This document shows, one piece after another, positions 53,830 to 62,872 of a DNA stretch of 64,000 nucleotides. Within the stretch, counting starts at the first letter, position 1, and each line of letters opens with the position of its first letter. Position numbers and translations under genes: made by a program. Origin of the DNA: Oceanospirillum maris DSM 6286 (GTDB taxonomy: Bacteria; Pseudomonadota; Gammaproteobacteria; Pseudomonadales; Halomonadaceae); the NCBI RefSeq assembly GCF_000422865.1, contig NZ_KE383937.1, positions 216,935-280,934 of the forward strand. The letters run 5' to 3'. Below the pieces are notes generated by a model, which was not told the DNA's origin, did not search any database, and saw only the letters and a program-made list of their open reading frames with translations.

Positions 53830-56181
53830 ATGGCTTTAGTACATAATTTAGGTTTCCCCCGTATCGGCGCGCAGCGCGAACTAAAATTTGCTCAGGAACG
53901 TTTCTGGAAAGGCGACGTCTCGACGGAGCAACTACTGAGTACCGCACGACAGATCCGTGAGATCAATTGGCAGCAACAGGCGGAATTGGATCTGGTGCCC
54001 GTAGGAGATTTCTCCCTCTACGATCAGGTTTTAGATATGAGTTTCACCTTAGGCAATCTGCCAGAACGGGTTCAGGGGTTGGAAGGCAGTGAGCTGGATA
54101 ATTACTTCCGTGTTGCCCGTGGTCGCTCGGCGCAAGACAGTGATTGCAACTGTGTACACGCCGGAGAGATGACCAAGTGGTTTGATACCAACTACCACTA
54201 TATTGTGCCTGAAGTAACGGCCAATACCGTTTTTAGCCTTAACCCTGAACGTATTCTCAGCCAACTGGCGGAAGCTCAAATTCAGCTCGGATTAGCCAAG
54301 GTTAAGCCCGTTATTATCGGCCCTGTCACTTACCTTTGGCTTAGCAAAGCAAAAGATGGTTCTGATCCTCTGGCGTTGTTGGATCAGTTGCTGCCTCTAT
54401 ACAGTACCCTATTGGAACAGTTGTCTGATGCTGGGGCTGAGTGGGTGCAGATTGATGAGCCCGTACTGGTAACGGAGCTGGATGCGGAGTGGAAATTGGC
54501 TTTTGAACATGCTTATCACACCCTAAAAGCCAATCGACCTAACCTACTGTTAGCCACCTATTTTGGCACACTGGAAGATAATTTACAGTTAGTCTGTAAT
54601 CTGCCGGTGGCGGGGCTACATATTGATGGCGTCCGTGGCCGTAAAGAGGTCACCAAAGTGGTTGATTGGCTACCGGCCCATAAGGTGCTGTCTATTGGTG
54701 TGGTTGATGGCCGTAATATCTGGAAAACAGACTTAAATCGAGTGTTGGATTGGCTGGAACCGATTGCAGTAAAACTAGGGGAGCGCCTCTGGCTAGCACC
54801 CTCTTGTTCTCTGTTACATGTACCGGTGGATCTGGATAGTGAACGAGAGCAGGGCAGCACTAAGCCCGCGACTTTGGACTCAGAGCTGATTAACTGGTTG
54901 GCCTTTGCCAAACAGAAGCTGGCAGAGATTCAGCTACTGGGTCGTGCTATTAATGAAGGCCGTGGGGCGGTTGCTGATCAATTGGCTGATAATCAGGCCG
55001 ATATCTCCAGCCGTCGATTATCTGAGCGGGTGCATAACCGTGAGGTTAAAGCCAATGTTGGCGGTATAACCTCCGGCTTTGGTCAGCGTCAAAGCGCTTA
55101 TGTCCAACGGGCTGCCAAACAGGCTGAACGGTTAAAGCTGCCGCTTTATCCTACTTCCACTATTGGCTCCTTTCCGCAAACGGCAGAGATACGAAAAGCC
55201 CGACTGGCTTACAAAAAACAGGAGCTGACAGAGGCGCAGTATCAGGCGCAGATGAAAGCCGAAATTGAGCGCGCGGTACTGGAACAGGAAAAATTGGGGC
55301 TGGATGTGCTGGTGCACGGTGAAGCTGAGCGTAACGACATGGTGGAGTACTTTGGTGAGCAGCTAGAAGGTTATGGCTTTAGTCGTTTCGGCTGGGTGCA
55401 GTCCTATGGTTCCCGCTGTGTGAAGCCACCTATTCTGTTTGGTGATATTAGCCGTCCGGCACCGATGACCGTCGCTTGGACGCAATATGCGCAATCCCTC
55501 ACCGATAAGCCGATGAAGGGAATGTTGACCGGGCCGGTGACGATTCTTAACTGGTCGTTCGTGCGTGACGATCAGCCCCGTAAAGAGAGTTGCCTACAGC
55601 TGGCGCTGGCGATCCGTCAAGAGGTACAGGATCTGGAAGCAACGGGTGTCAACGTGATTCAGATTGATGAAGCCGCTCTACGGGAAGGCCTGCCCCTGCG
55701 TCGCAGCGAATGGCAGCATTATCTGGATTGGGCGGTGAACTGTTTCCGTATCAGCGCCAACGGTGTCTCTGATGAAACTCAGATCCACACTCATATGTGC
55801 TATTCGGAGTTTAACGATATTATCGAATCCATCGCCCGTATGGACGCGGATGTGATCACCATAGAAACCTCCCGCTCTGATATGGAACTACTGGATGTGT
55901 TTGAAGCCTTTGAATACCCGAACGAGATCGGCCCCGGCGTCTATGATATTCACTCACCGAATATTCCGACAGTCGAGCAGATCGTCAACCTGATGAGCAA
56001 AGCGGCAGAGCGTATTCCCGCAGAACGTCTTTGGGTGAACCCAGACTGCGGCCTGAAAACCCGCCAGTGGACGGAGGCCATCCCCGCGCTGGAGAACATG
56101 GTAGCCGCAGCACGGACTTTACGGGAACAGCTTGCCCACGGTCAGAACGACATTAAACAACCGACCGCTGAACCGGCGTAA
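53830..56181 (+). CDS. metE: Cobalamin-independent methionine synthase
   Basis: The 783-residue enzyme transfers a methyl group from 5-methyltetrahydrofolate-polyglutamate to homocysteine. It has the duplicated barrel: an N-terminal half ([20 protein letters not shown]) and a catalytic C-terminal half. Zinc-site motifs are HMCYSEF (His, Cys), the acidic [11 protein letters not shown] and a late cysteine in NPDCGLKTR. The substrate motif [16 protein letters not shown] is intact. AAGGA precedes the ATG. Expression should need MetR and homocysteine. Confidence 0.97.
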   Translation: MALVHNLGFPRIGAQRELKFAQERFWKGDVSTEQLLSTARQIREINWQQQAELDLVPVGDFSLYDQVLDMSFTLGNLPERVQGLEGSELDNYFRVARGRSAQDSDCNCVHAGEMTKWFDTNYHYIVPEVTANTVFSLNPERILSQLAEAQIQLGLAKVKPVIIGPVTYLWLSKAKDGSDPLALLDQLLPLYSTLLEQLSDAGAEWVQIDEPVLVTELDAEWKLAFEHAYHTLKANRPNLLLATYFGTLEDNLQLVCNLPVAGLHIDGVRGRKEVTKVVDWLPAHKVLSIGVVDGRNIWKTDLNRVLDWLEPIAVKLGERLWLAPSCSLLHVPVDLDSEREQGSTKPATLDSELINWLAFAKQKLAEIQLLGRAINEGRGAVADQLADNQADISSRRLSERVHNREVKANVGGITSGFGQRQSAYVQRAAKQAERLKLPLYPTSTIGSFPQTAEIRKARLAYKKQELTEAQYQAQMKAEIERAVLEQEKLGLDVLVHGEAERNDMVEYFGEQLEGYGFSRFGWVQSYGSRCVKPPILFGDISRPAPMTVAWTQYAQSLTDKPMKGMLTGPVTILNWSFVRDDQPRKESCLQLALAIRQEVQDLEATGVNVIQIDEAALREGLPLRRSEWQHYLDWAVNCFRISANGVSDETQIHTHMCYSEFNDIIESIARMDADVITIETSRSDMELLDVFEAFEYPNEIGPGVYDIHSPNIPTVEQIVNLMSKAAERIPAERLWVNPDCGLKTRQWTEAIPALENMVAAARTLREQLAHGQNDIKQPTAEPA

Positions 56182-56229
56182 GTCACGAATCCGTCGGCTA
56201 AAAACACAAAATCAATTGGCTAAAAATAT

Positions 56230-56260
56230 AAGCCTCCGTTATCAGCGATAGCGGAGGCTT
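56230..56260. terminator. Bidirectional terminator between metE and dinB-like gene
   Basis: A 14-bp stem (AAGCCTCCGTTATC with GATAGCGGAGGCTT, one G-T pair) with loop AGC lies between converging genes. Confidence 0.85.
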
Positions 56261-56271
56261 TCGTTCGTCAA

Positions 56272-56790
56272 TCACTCTTCGAGCTTATTTCGTTCAATCA
56301 CCTCTGGCAGCCAGATAAGATCTGTTGGCCCGATATCAATACCGCGCTGATTCAAAAGCGTGGTTACTTGGCCACGGTGGTGGGTTTGATGATTAAAAAA
56401 ATGGGTCACAGCTAGCCACATTTCATACTTACGGGGTGCTGGGTTAACAATACTGATGTACTTGAGTTCTCCACGTAAGGCTTCATCGGTGAGTTGGTTC
56501 GCCCAGTCTAAGATCTGCTTGTCTGTGGCGGAACGGTCTTCTTGCAAGGCTTCAAAGTGAGTATGTAGTTCTTGATCAAGGCTTGTCATCTGGAATGGAT
56601 GATCAAGAAAGCGACCAAGCCATATTTTATCGCCAAGTAGCAGGTGGTTAAGCGTGCCGTGAATCGACTTGAAAAAAGCACCGCTATCCTTTTTACGAAC
56701 AGGGTCGGGCAGCTGAGAGCAAGCGGCATAGAGATGCTGATTCATCCAGCTATTGTATGATGCTAAATCCCTTGCTTGTACGGCTAGCAT
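56272..56790 (-). CDS. DinB-family protein
   Basis: The 172-residue four-helix protein matches the DinB/YfiT fold. Its three metal-binding histidines are likely those in SIHGTLNHLLLGD and HFFNHQTHHRGQVT. Family members are metal-dependent thiol transferases or hydrolases of mostly unknown substrate. Length is typical. It stands alone between converging metE and divergent ung. Confidence 0.88.
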   Translation of the reverse strand: MLAVQARDLASYNSWMNQHLYAACSQLPDPVRKKDSGAFFKSIHGTLNHLLLGDKIWLGRFLDHPFQMTSLDQELHTHFEALQEDRSATDKQILDWANQLTDEALRGELKYISIVNPAPRKYEMWLAVTHFFNHQTHHRGQVTTLLNQRGIDIGPTDLIWLPEVIERNKLEE

Positions 56791-56929
56791 TTAAACGCTC
56801 CTTTTTATTTTATTCGTAAGATATTATCACCAAATGGATCGATAGTTCTGCCACGGATTGTTTTTCGATCTGCTAAAATTGCTAAATTTTTTTAACCCGT
56901 GGGGTAGAAGATTATGGGGATAGATAATT

Positions 56930-57619
56930 ATGGCGATTGATCTGCCGGATGATTGGTTGGCGGTACTGGGCGGTGAGTTCGAACAACCTTATATGCAGAA
57001 CCTGAAAGCCTTTTTGGCCGAGGAGAAGGCGCAAGGTAAGGTGGTTTATCCCCATTCGTCCGACTGGTTTAATGCGTTTAAGTACACGCCGCTGAATCAG
57101 GTTAAGGTGGTGATTCTGGGACAAGACCCTTACCACGGGCCAAATCAGGCACACGGGCTTTGTTTTTCGGTGCGTCCTGGGGTTAAAACACCACCGTCTC
57201 TGGTGAATATCTATAAGGAGCTGCAAAGCGACTTGGGTATACAGCCGGTCAATCACGGTTATCTGACCAGTTGGGCAAAACAGGGTGTATTGATGATCAA
57301 TGCAGTGCTGACAGTGGAGCAGGCCAATGCAGGTTCCCATCAGAAAAAAGGCTGGGAGCAGTTCACCGATAAGGTGATTCACGTGATTAATGAACAACTC
57401 GACGGTGTGGTGTTTCTGCTGTGGGGCAGTTATGCTCAAAAGAAAGCGGCTTTTGTGGATCAGAACAAACATCTGGTACTGAAGTCGGTACACCCATCAC
57501 CGCTGTCGGCGCACCGCGGCTTCTTTGGTAATCATCAGTTTAGTCAGGTAAATAATTTTCTGATTCAGCACGGTAAACAGCCGATTAACTGGCAACTGCC
57601 GGAGCAACCGGAAGACTAA
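56930..57619 (+). CDS. ung: Uracil-DNA glycosylase (family 1)
   Basis: The 229-residue enzyme excises uracil from DNA. The water-activating motif [14 protein letters not shown] (catalytic D66), the uracil-binding [11 protein letters not shown] and the DNA-intercalation loop [13 protein letters not shown] are all present. Length equals E. coli Ung (229). The long antisense frame across it is a shadow. A GGGGA lies about 11 bases upstream of the ATG. Confidence 0.97.
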   Translation: MAIDLPDDWLAVLGGEFEQPYMQNLKAFLAEEKAQGKVVYPHSSDWFNAFKYTPLNQVKVVILGQDPYHGPNQAHGLCFSVRPGVKTPPSLVNIYKELQSDLGIQPVNHGYLTSWAKQGVLMINAVLTVEQANAGSHQKKGWEQFTDKVIHVINEQLDGVVFLLWGSYAQKKAAFVDQNKHLVLKSVHPSPLSAHRGFFGNHQFSQVNNFLIQHGKQPINWQLPEQPED

Positions 57620-57660
57620 TAGCTTGAGGCAAGAAGATTGGTAGTTTGAGGTAAAAAATG

Positions 57661-57693
57661 AAAAAAGCGCAGATCATTCGATTTGCGCTTTTT
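57661..57693. terminator. Bidirectional terminator between ung and ygfZ
   Basis: AAAAAGCGCA and TGCGCTTTTT pair around a 12-base loop, between converging genes. Confidence 0.9.
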
Positions 57694-57726
57694 CAGTTTC
57701 TGTTTTGATCGAAAGATAAGAGGGGA

Positions 57727-58677
57727 TCAGATCTCCTGCTTTTCCAGTCCGTAGGGCAGTTCGATTAGGGTTAGCGGCTGATCACCGGTGGTCAGCAGCG
57801 GTTCTTCTAGTGTGTTGTCTTTCAATACCGCTAACAGTTCGGTTTTGCCTTCAGCGTTGATAGCGCTGAGTAGCACTTCACCGGCTTCGGTTTTGTCACC
57901 TTCCATCAGACAGATCACTTTATCACCAACCTTAGCTTCGCCATTACCTACTAATCGCTGCAGACGCTTCTTAACACCGCCGCGATATTGAGCACGGGCG
58001 ATAATCTCCTGACCGGTGTAGCAGCCTTTCTTAAAGCTGATGGCACCGGTGGCCTGATAATTTAGCATCTGTGGAATAAATTGATCACTGTGGCTCTGCT
58101 CCAGTAGAATCTGTACGTTTTCGATCTGGGTTAAATTCCAGGCGGCTTCAGCTATTGGTGTCCGTTCGGAATCATAAAGGGCGGTCAGGGTTTCGAAGCT
58201 GCACAGGCCGATACTGCGTTCGGTGATGCCGGGTAGATGAAATATTTCAATATCGGTCAGTTCAACATCGTTGCGGTTAAAGCCGATAACCGCGATCTCA
58301 TCGGATCTATCCTCAAAGGTGCAGCGGTACAGAGGCGCAAATTTGCTCAGGTTGGTTTGGGTCGTTTCCAGTGTGGAATGTGGTAATAATAGCAGCAGGC
58401 CTTCTGGGTGACGCACTACATAAAACGTCCCGTAAGGGCGGCCTTTGGGCGATGTCAGCAAGCCCAGTCGAAGCTCACCTTCCGCCAAATCTTCAATTTT
58501 TTGGCTGGCCTGACCGTGCAGCAGTTTAGCGGCGTTATCGCCTTTTATCAGCAAAACTCCCATACTAGCTAAGGGGCTAAAGACCGCTTGAGTTTTAAGC
58601 TGCTCTGCCTGCTCGGATAAAGAGCGCTCGATGGCAGGCAGTTCTGTGTGGCGGTTGGTACTTGTGGTTGCTTCCAT
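57727..58677 (-). CDS. ygfZ: Folate-binding protein YgfZ (iron-sulfur repair)
   Basis: The 316-residue GcvT-like protein carries the YgfZ signature KKGCYTGQEIIARAQYRGGVKK, quoted in part as KGCYTGQE with its essential cysteine. YgfZ uses tetrahydrofolate to help assembly or repair of certain Fe-S enzymes such as MiaB. Length agrees with E. coli (326). It stands alone on the minus strand. Confidence 0.93.
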   Translation of the reverse strand: MEATTSTNRHTELPAIERSLSEQAEQLKTQAVFSPLASMGVLLIKGDNAAKLLHGQASQKIEDLAEGELRLGLLTSPKGRPYGTFYVVRHPEGLLLLLPHSTLETTQTNLSKFAPLYRCTFEDRSDEIAVIGFNRNDVELTDIEIFHLPGITERSIGLCSFETLTALYDSERTPIAEAAWNLTQIENVQILLEQSHSDQFIPQMLNYQATGAISFKKGCYTGQEIIARAQYRGGVKKRLQRLVGNGEAKVGDKVICLMEGDKTEAGEVLLSAINAEGKTELLAVLKDNTLEEPLLTTGDQPLTLIELPYGLEKQEI

Positions 58678-58814
58678 AAAAATCCGGGCTCCGGTGCTAT
58701 GATGGAACTTTTCTCTAAGATTGGTTTTCCAAGTCCTGTTTTCAACCCTTACCCTACTGAAAGCCTAGGATTTATTTTTGATATTCTTAAGCTGATAGGA
58801 ACCGACCGGCACTC

Positions 58815-59219
58815 ATGATGTATAACCCTGTTGCGCAAATCGTGACCAAAGCCGGCCCAGTACTGGTGGCTTCGCTTATATTGCTGTTGCAATGTTTGGC
58901 GGGCTTGTCGTCGCAGGCTGATTTAGTTAGTGCACAATATTCATCTAATACACAATATTTGGCTAATACTGATCATCGTGTTTTTCCACCGGCATCTTTG
59001 ATGCGTCAAGCACATCAAAAGCATTCGGCACCGGCAATGAGTTGCTGTGATGATGGCCTACAGCCGATCACATTAGCGGATGTTCAGTTAATTCCTCTAT
59101 TACTGTTGTTTGTCTTACTGCTGCGCTTTGATCTTCTTCGCGTCAGTGGTCGGATAATTCCTACGCTTTTCTCTCCTAATCGACGGCTACACCGACTGTA
59201 TTGCTGCTGGCTGAATTAA
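58815..59219 (+). CDS. Small hydrophobic protein, possibly copper-related
   Basis: I do not recognise this 134-residue protein. It has a signal-like or membrane helix at about residues 12-30 (GPVLVASLILLLQCLAGLSS), a middle with HQKHSAPAMSCCDD that could bind a metal through His, Met and Cys, and a second membrane helix (LIPLLLLFVLLLRFDLL). Its neighbours are a cytochrome c, CopZ and CopA, so a metal-related role is possible. A terminator follows at 59273-59305, so it is a separate transcript. Confidence 0.6.
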   Translation: MMYNPVAQIVTKAGPVLVASLILLLQCLAGLSSQADLVSAQYSSNTQYLANTDHRVFPPASLMRQAHQKHSAPAMSCCDDGLQPITLADVQLIPLLLLFVLLLRFDLLRVSGRIIPTLFSPNRRLHRLYCCWLN

Positions 59220-59272
59220 AAATCCTTGCGTTACGTCATAACGTTGAACACAACACTTTGAAAGCAATTTGA

Positions 59273-59305
59273 CGCAGCCCTTATGTCTGTTAGGGCTGCG
59301 ATTTT
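59273..59305 (+). terminator. Terminator after the small hydrophobic protein gene
   Basis: CGCAGCCCT (59273-59281) pairs with AGGGCTGCG (59292-59300), followed by ATTTTT. Confidence 0.85.
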
Positions 59306-59344
59306 TCAATGCAAATGCATTAATGTCAGTGTAAGGATTAACCC

Positions 59345-59839
59345 GTGCCAATATTGTTAAAGCGTGTTTTGATGGCGGCTTTATTGACCGTAACCCTATC
59401 TGCCTGTAGTGAACATGGTGAAGGTGGATATGGTAAAGGTGAACATGGTAAAGAAAGCAGCGAGAGTAAGGATAGCGTTGATAATAACAATGCTGATCGC
59501 TGGTATACCGAGTCAATGGTAAGCCAAGGCAAACCGCTGTATCAGGCGAATTGTGCCCAGTGTCATGGTGGTTTTGGGCAAGGCAGCCCCGATTGGCGTA
59601 AACCGACCGATGATGGTCGTTACCTACCGCCGCCACTTAATGGCACCGGCCATGCGTGGCATCATTCCCTTGATCAGTTACGGGGTGTGATCAAATATGG
59701 CCGTGGGCCAGGTGTACCTTCCGATATGCCCGCTTGGGGCGAGAAGCTGTCGGATGAGGAGATCAATGCGGTGATGGCTTGGTTTCAGTCTCGTTGGCCG
59801 GATGAGATCTATCAGGTCTGGAGCCGACCTAAGCATTAA
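59345..59839 (+). CDS. Lipoprotein cytochrome c
   Basis: The 164-residue protein has a lipobox (LLTVTLSACSE, Cys about residue 21), a Gly/Glu/Lys/His-rich linker, and a single class I cytochrome c domain with heme motif CAQCH and a likely distal Met in PSDMPAWGEKLSD. It should sit on the periplasmic face of a membrane. The start is GTG with AAGGA about 9 bases upstream. It neighbours the copper-export genes, and cytochrome c genes of this kind often travel with them. Electron partner is unknown. Confidence 0.88.
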   Translation: MPILLKRVLMAALLTVTLSACSEHGEGGYGKGEHGKESSESKDSVDNNNADRWYTESMVSQGKPLYQANCAQCHGGFGQGSPDWRKPTDDGRYLPPPLNGTGHAWHHSLDQLRGVIKYGRGPGVPSDMPAWGEKLSDEEINAVMAWFQSRWPDEIYQVWSRPKH

Positions 59840-59867
59840 GCAGGGCATTTCAGTTTGGCAAAAAGCT

Positions 59868-59898
59868 TGACCCTAAAGTTTACTTTAGGGTTTAAGCT
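59868..59898 (+). promoter_or_regulatory. MerR/CueR-type promoter-operator before copZ-copA
   Basis: A perfect dyad, ACCCTAAAGT-TT-ACTTTAGGGT (59870-59891), overlaps a -35 element TTGACC (59868-59873). A TAAGCT (59893-59898) sits 19 bp later, the long spacing used by MerR-family activators. The layout matches copA promoters controlled by CueR, though the dyad bases differ. No merR-type gene is in the window. Confidence 0.7.
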
Positions 59899-60043
59899 TG
59901 TCCTGTTGGCAATGTCAATCGAACAGTGTTTCGCTTTTCTCTACTATTTTGTATGGTGTGTTTTATCTTGTATAGCGCGCCCTGTTTGATGTGGCGCATT
60001 CTACTCTTAGATTTCAGACATAGCTTAAACATAGGTGATTATT

Positions 60044-60250
60044 GTGAGTAAAGAAGTGGTTATTACCCTAGAAGGTTTATCCTGTAATGGTTGTGTGAAC
60101 TCGGTTACAACCGCCTTAATGATGGTTGATGGCGTGACGCAGGCGGATGTCACTCTGTATGAAGCCCATGTGACCGGTACGATGAAGGTGGAAGATCTGA
60201 TTGATGCGGTGGAAGAAGCTGGTTTTGATGCTGAAGAAAAGAAAGATTGA
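60044..60250 (+). CDS. copZ: CopZ-like heavy-metal-associated domain protein
   Basis: This 68-residue stand-alone HMA domain has the metal motif GLSCNGC (family GMxCxxC) and the C-terminal DLIDAVEEAGFDAE. It should bind Cu(I) in the cytoplasm and pass it to CopA, encoded 146 bp downstream. The GTG at 60044 is preferred since AGGTG lies 6 bases upstream; a GTG at 60035 is in frame. It follows the MerR-type promoter directly. Confidence 0.88.
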   Translation: MSKEVVITLEGLSCNGCVNSVTTALMMVDGVTQADVTLYEAHVTGTMKVEDLIDAVEEAGFDAEEKKD

Positions 60251-60396
60251 AGCGGCAAAGCTCAACATTAAAGCAAGCTGAACAGGGATGTGTTTAGCGG
60301 AGCATTGTAGTGGATATCTGATCCGGCTTAGGCCGGATCAGTTGTTTTTAACGGTAAGAAACCCCAGAGAAATAAGCGGTTTGAGAGGAAAAGGTT

Positions 60397-62694
60397 ATGT
60401 CTGCAACAGATAAGGCCGGTCAAGGGCAGGAATACCGTTTTGCCCTACGGGGGATGCACTGCGCGAGCTGTGTTCAGCAGGTGCAGAGTGCGTTAGATCA
60501 ATTGGATGGTGTTGGGCAGGCAGAGGTTAACCTGCCCGATCGTTCGGCGAGTGTTACGGCTTCTGTGGACTCTAAAGAGGTGATCGCTGCGATAGAAGGC
60601 GCAGGCTTTGGTGCCACTTTGTTAAACGATGATTACGGTGAGAGTGAGCGGCGAGCAGAAGAGCAGGTGCATTATCATCAGCAACTTAAGAAAACCGCTG
60701 TAGCCTTGGCTTTGGGTGTCCCCTTAATGGTGATGATGTTTTGGTCGGGTATGCCAATGCTCAATAGTGCTTCTGGGCAGCTGTTTTGGCAGATTATCGG
60801 TGGCTTAACGCTGGTGGTGATGCTTTATTCCGGTGGTCACTTTTATCTGGGGGCTTGGTCCGCTTTTAAAAATCATTACGCCAATATGGATACTCTAATC
60901 GCTTTGGGTACTGGCACGGCTTGGCTGTTTTCTATGCTAATCTCCTTTTGGCCTGAGCTGGTGCCAGAAGAGGCGCGTCATGTCTATTTCGAGGCGGCGG
61001 TGTTTATTCTTGGACTGATTAATCTTGGACAAGCATTAGAAAGCCGTGCCCGTGGACAGGCCTCCCAGGCGATCCGCAAGTTACTTAATTTGCAGCCAGA
61101 AACAGCACGCCTGATTCGTAAGGAGGATGGCGAAGAAGTCGATATGCGCATCGCCTCGATTCAGAAGCGGGATATGATCCGCGTGCGTCCCGGTGAAAAA
61201 ATCCCAGTGGATGGCAAGGTTATGGAAGGGGAAACTCGGGTTGATGAGTCGATGCTCACCGGTGAACCCATGCCCGTGAGCAAGAAAAAAGGTGATGAAG
61301 TCACCGCTGGCACCCTGAATCAGAGTGGTTCTATTCGGATTCGCACATTAAGAGTGGGGTCGGATACCGCTTTAGCGCAGATTATTGAACAGGTACGACA
61401 GGCTCAAAATGCCAAGCCTGCGTTGGGTCGTTTAGCGGATAAAATAGCGGCAGTATTCGTACCTTCGGTGCTAATTATCGCTGTTTTGACGGCACTGGCT
61501 TGGTTTAATTTTGGCCCAGAGCCGGTTTCTGCCTATATGCTTGTTACCAGTATGACGGTGTTAGTGATCGCTTGCCCCTGTGCGTTAGGATTGGCGACGC
61601 CGATGTCAATTATGGTTGGCGTTGGTAAAGCTGCCGAGCACGGTATTCTGATTCGCCGGGGCGATGCCCTGCAGCAGGCGGCAGAAGTGGATGTGGTGGT
61701 ATTGGATAAAACCGGCACGGTAACGCAAGGGCATCCTGAGGTAACGGATCTGGTGTTGTTAGATCGCGCCCATCCACTAGGATTGACCGAACAAGACCTT
61801 CTAAAATACGCGGCCAGTTTGGAAGTGGCTTCGGAGCATCCGTTAGCGCAGGCGATTGTGGGCCGAGCCAAAGCGGAAGGCATCACTGTTCAGGAAGCGC
61901 AGGCTATTCAGCCGGTGGTGGGGCAGGGGATTCAAGGATTGTTTGTGGCGGATTCCAGTGAGGGTGGTGCGGATGAACGTCAGCGCTTACTTCTTGGTAA
62001 TCAAGCATTGATGCAGGCTTTTAATCTGGATTTGGCGGATGCCGCATCTCAGGTGCAGATCCTTGCGGAGCAGGGGAAAACCCCAGTTCTGCTGGCATTA
62101 AACGATGCCGTCATAGGGGTGTTGGCCATTGCTGATCCGGTAAAAAAAGATTCGGCGGCAGCGATTATGCGTCTGAAAAAACAGGGTGTAACCGTGATGA
62201 TGCTGACCGGTGATAACCGAATTACCGCTCAAGCCGTGGCAAAAGAGGTGGGTATTGATCAGGTGATCGCTGAGGTGATGCCGGATCACAAGGCCGATGA
62301 GATCCGTAAGCTGCAACAGCAGGGTTTTAAAGTGGCTATGGTGGGAGACGGTATTAATGATGCTCCCGCGCTGGCTCAGGCCGATGTGGGAATGGCGATC
62401 GGCACAGGAACAGATATCGCCATCGAAAGTGCGGATCTGACATTGATGCGAGGTTCTCTACAGGGCATTGCTGATGCAATAGAGATTTCAAAGCTTACCG
62501 TGAGTAATATTAAACAGAACCTACTGGGGGCTTTTATCTATAACAGTATTGGTATTCCGCTGGCCGCTGGGGTTCTATTCCCCTTGTTTGGTTTTTTATT
62601 GAATCCAGCTTTTGCAGGTGCGGCCATGGCCTTATCATCGGTTACAGTGGTCAGTAATGCTAACCGTTTACGCTTAAAGCAATTGAGGGTTTAA
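60397..62694 (+). CDS. copA: Copper-exporting P1B-type ATPase
   Basis: The 765-residue pump has one N-terminal HMA domain (GMHCASC, about residues 19-25) and about eight membrane segments. The transport motif is [12 protein letters not shown] and the phosphorylation motif [39 protein letters not shown] and a late NANRLRLK complete it. CPC places it in the Cu(I)/Ag(I) group, exporting copper to the periplasm. It shares the copper-responsive promoter region with copZ and is followed after 1 bp by a tiny membrane peptide gene. Confidence 0.96.
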   Translation: MSATDKAGQGQEYRFALRGMHCASCVQQVQSALDQLDGVGQAEVNLPDRSASVTASVDSKEVIAAIEGAGFGATLLNDDYGESERRAEEQVHYHQQLKKTAVALALGVPLMVMMFWSGMPMLNSASGQLFWQIIGGLTLVVMLYSGGHFYLGAWSAFKNHYANMDTLIALGTGTAWLFSMLISFWPELVPEEARHVYFEAAVFILGLINLGQALESRARGQASQAIRKLLNLQPETARLIRKEDGEEVDMRIASIQKRDMIRVRPGEKIPVDGKVMEGETRVDESMLTGEPMPVSKKKGDEVTAGTLNQSGSIRIRTLRVGSDTALAQIIEQVRQAQNAKPALGRLADKIAAVFVPSVLIIAVLTALAWFNFGPEPVSAYMLVTSMTVLVIACPCALGLATPMSIMVGVGKAAEHGILIRRGDALQQAAEVDVVVLDKTGTVTQGHPEVTDLVLLDRAHPLGLTEQDLLKYAASLEVASEHPLAQAIVGRAKAEGITVQEAQAIQPVVGQGIQGLFVADSSEGGADERQRLLLGNQALMQAFNLDLADAASQVQILAEQGKTPVLLALNDAVIGVLAIADPVKKDSAAAIMRLKKQGVTVMMLTGDNRITAQAVAKEVGIDQVIAEVMPDHKADEIRKLQQQGFKVAMVGDGINDAPALAQADVGMAIGTGTDIAIESADLTLMRGSLQGIADAIEISKLTVSNIKQNLLGAFIYNSIGIPLAAGVLFPLFGFLLNPAFAGAAMALSSVTVVSNANRLRLKQLRV

Positions 62695-62695
62695 A

Positions 62696-62794
62696 ATGAG
62701 TTTATTGGTTAATGCCCTGGGCCTATTGTCTATTGGCTTTGTGATCTGGTGGTTCTGGTTAAAGCGCCCTGCTGCGGATAAAAAAATAGACTAA
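62696..62794 (+). CDS. 32-residue single-helix membrane peptide after copA
   Basis: The frame starts ATG one base after the copA stop and encodes 32 residues: a hydrophobic helix (LLVNALGLLSIGFVIWWFWL) and a basic tail (KRPAADKKID). Such short peptides with an IWWFW end are often seen downstream of copA-type genes. Role is unknown; an accessory subunit of CopA is plausible. It is too short for usual gene finding. Confidence 0.6.
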   Translation: MSLLVNALGLLSIGFVIWWFWLKRPAADKKID

Positions 62795-62836
62795 TTTGTT
62801 AAGAAAACGAGGCTAATCTGCCAAGAAAAACAGAAT

Positions 62837-62860
62837 AACGGGAGCTGGGTAGCCCCCGTT
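62837..62860. terminator. Terminator between copA unit and SQR gene
   Basis: AACGGG and CCCGTT close a hairpin with an inner GCT/AGC stem, between converging genes; the T tract is poor. Confidence 0.6.
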
Positions 62861-62872
62861 TCTTGCTAAAAG

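Noticed and set aside
56912-57493. 193-codon minus-strand frame over ung
   Set aside because: It is antisense to a textbook uracil-DNA glycosylase and has no family features.
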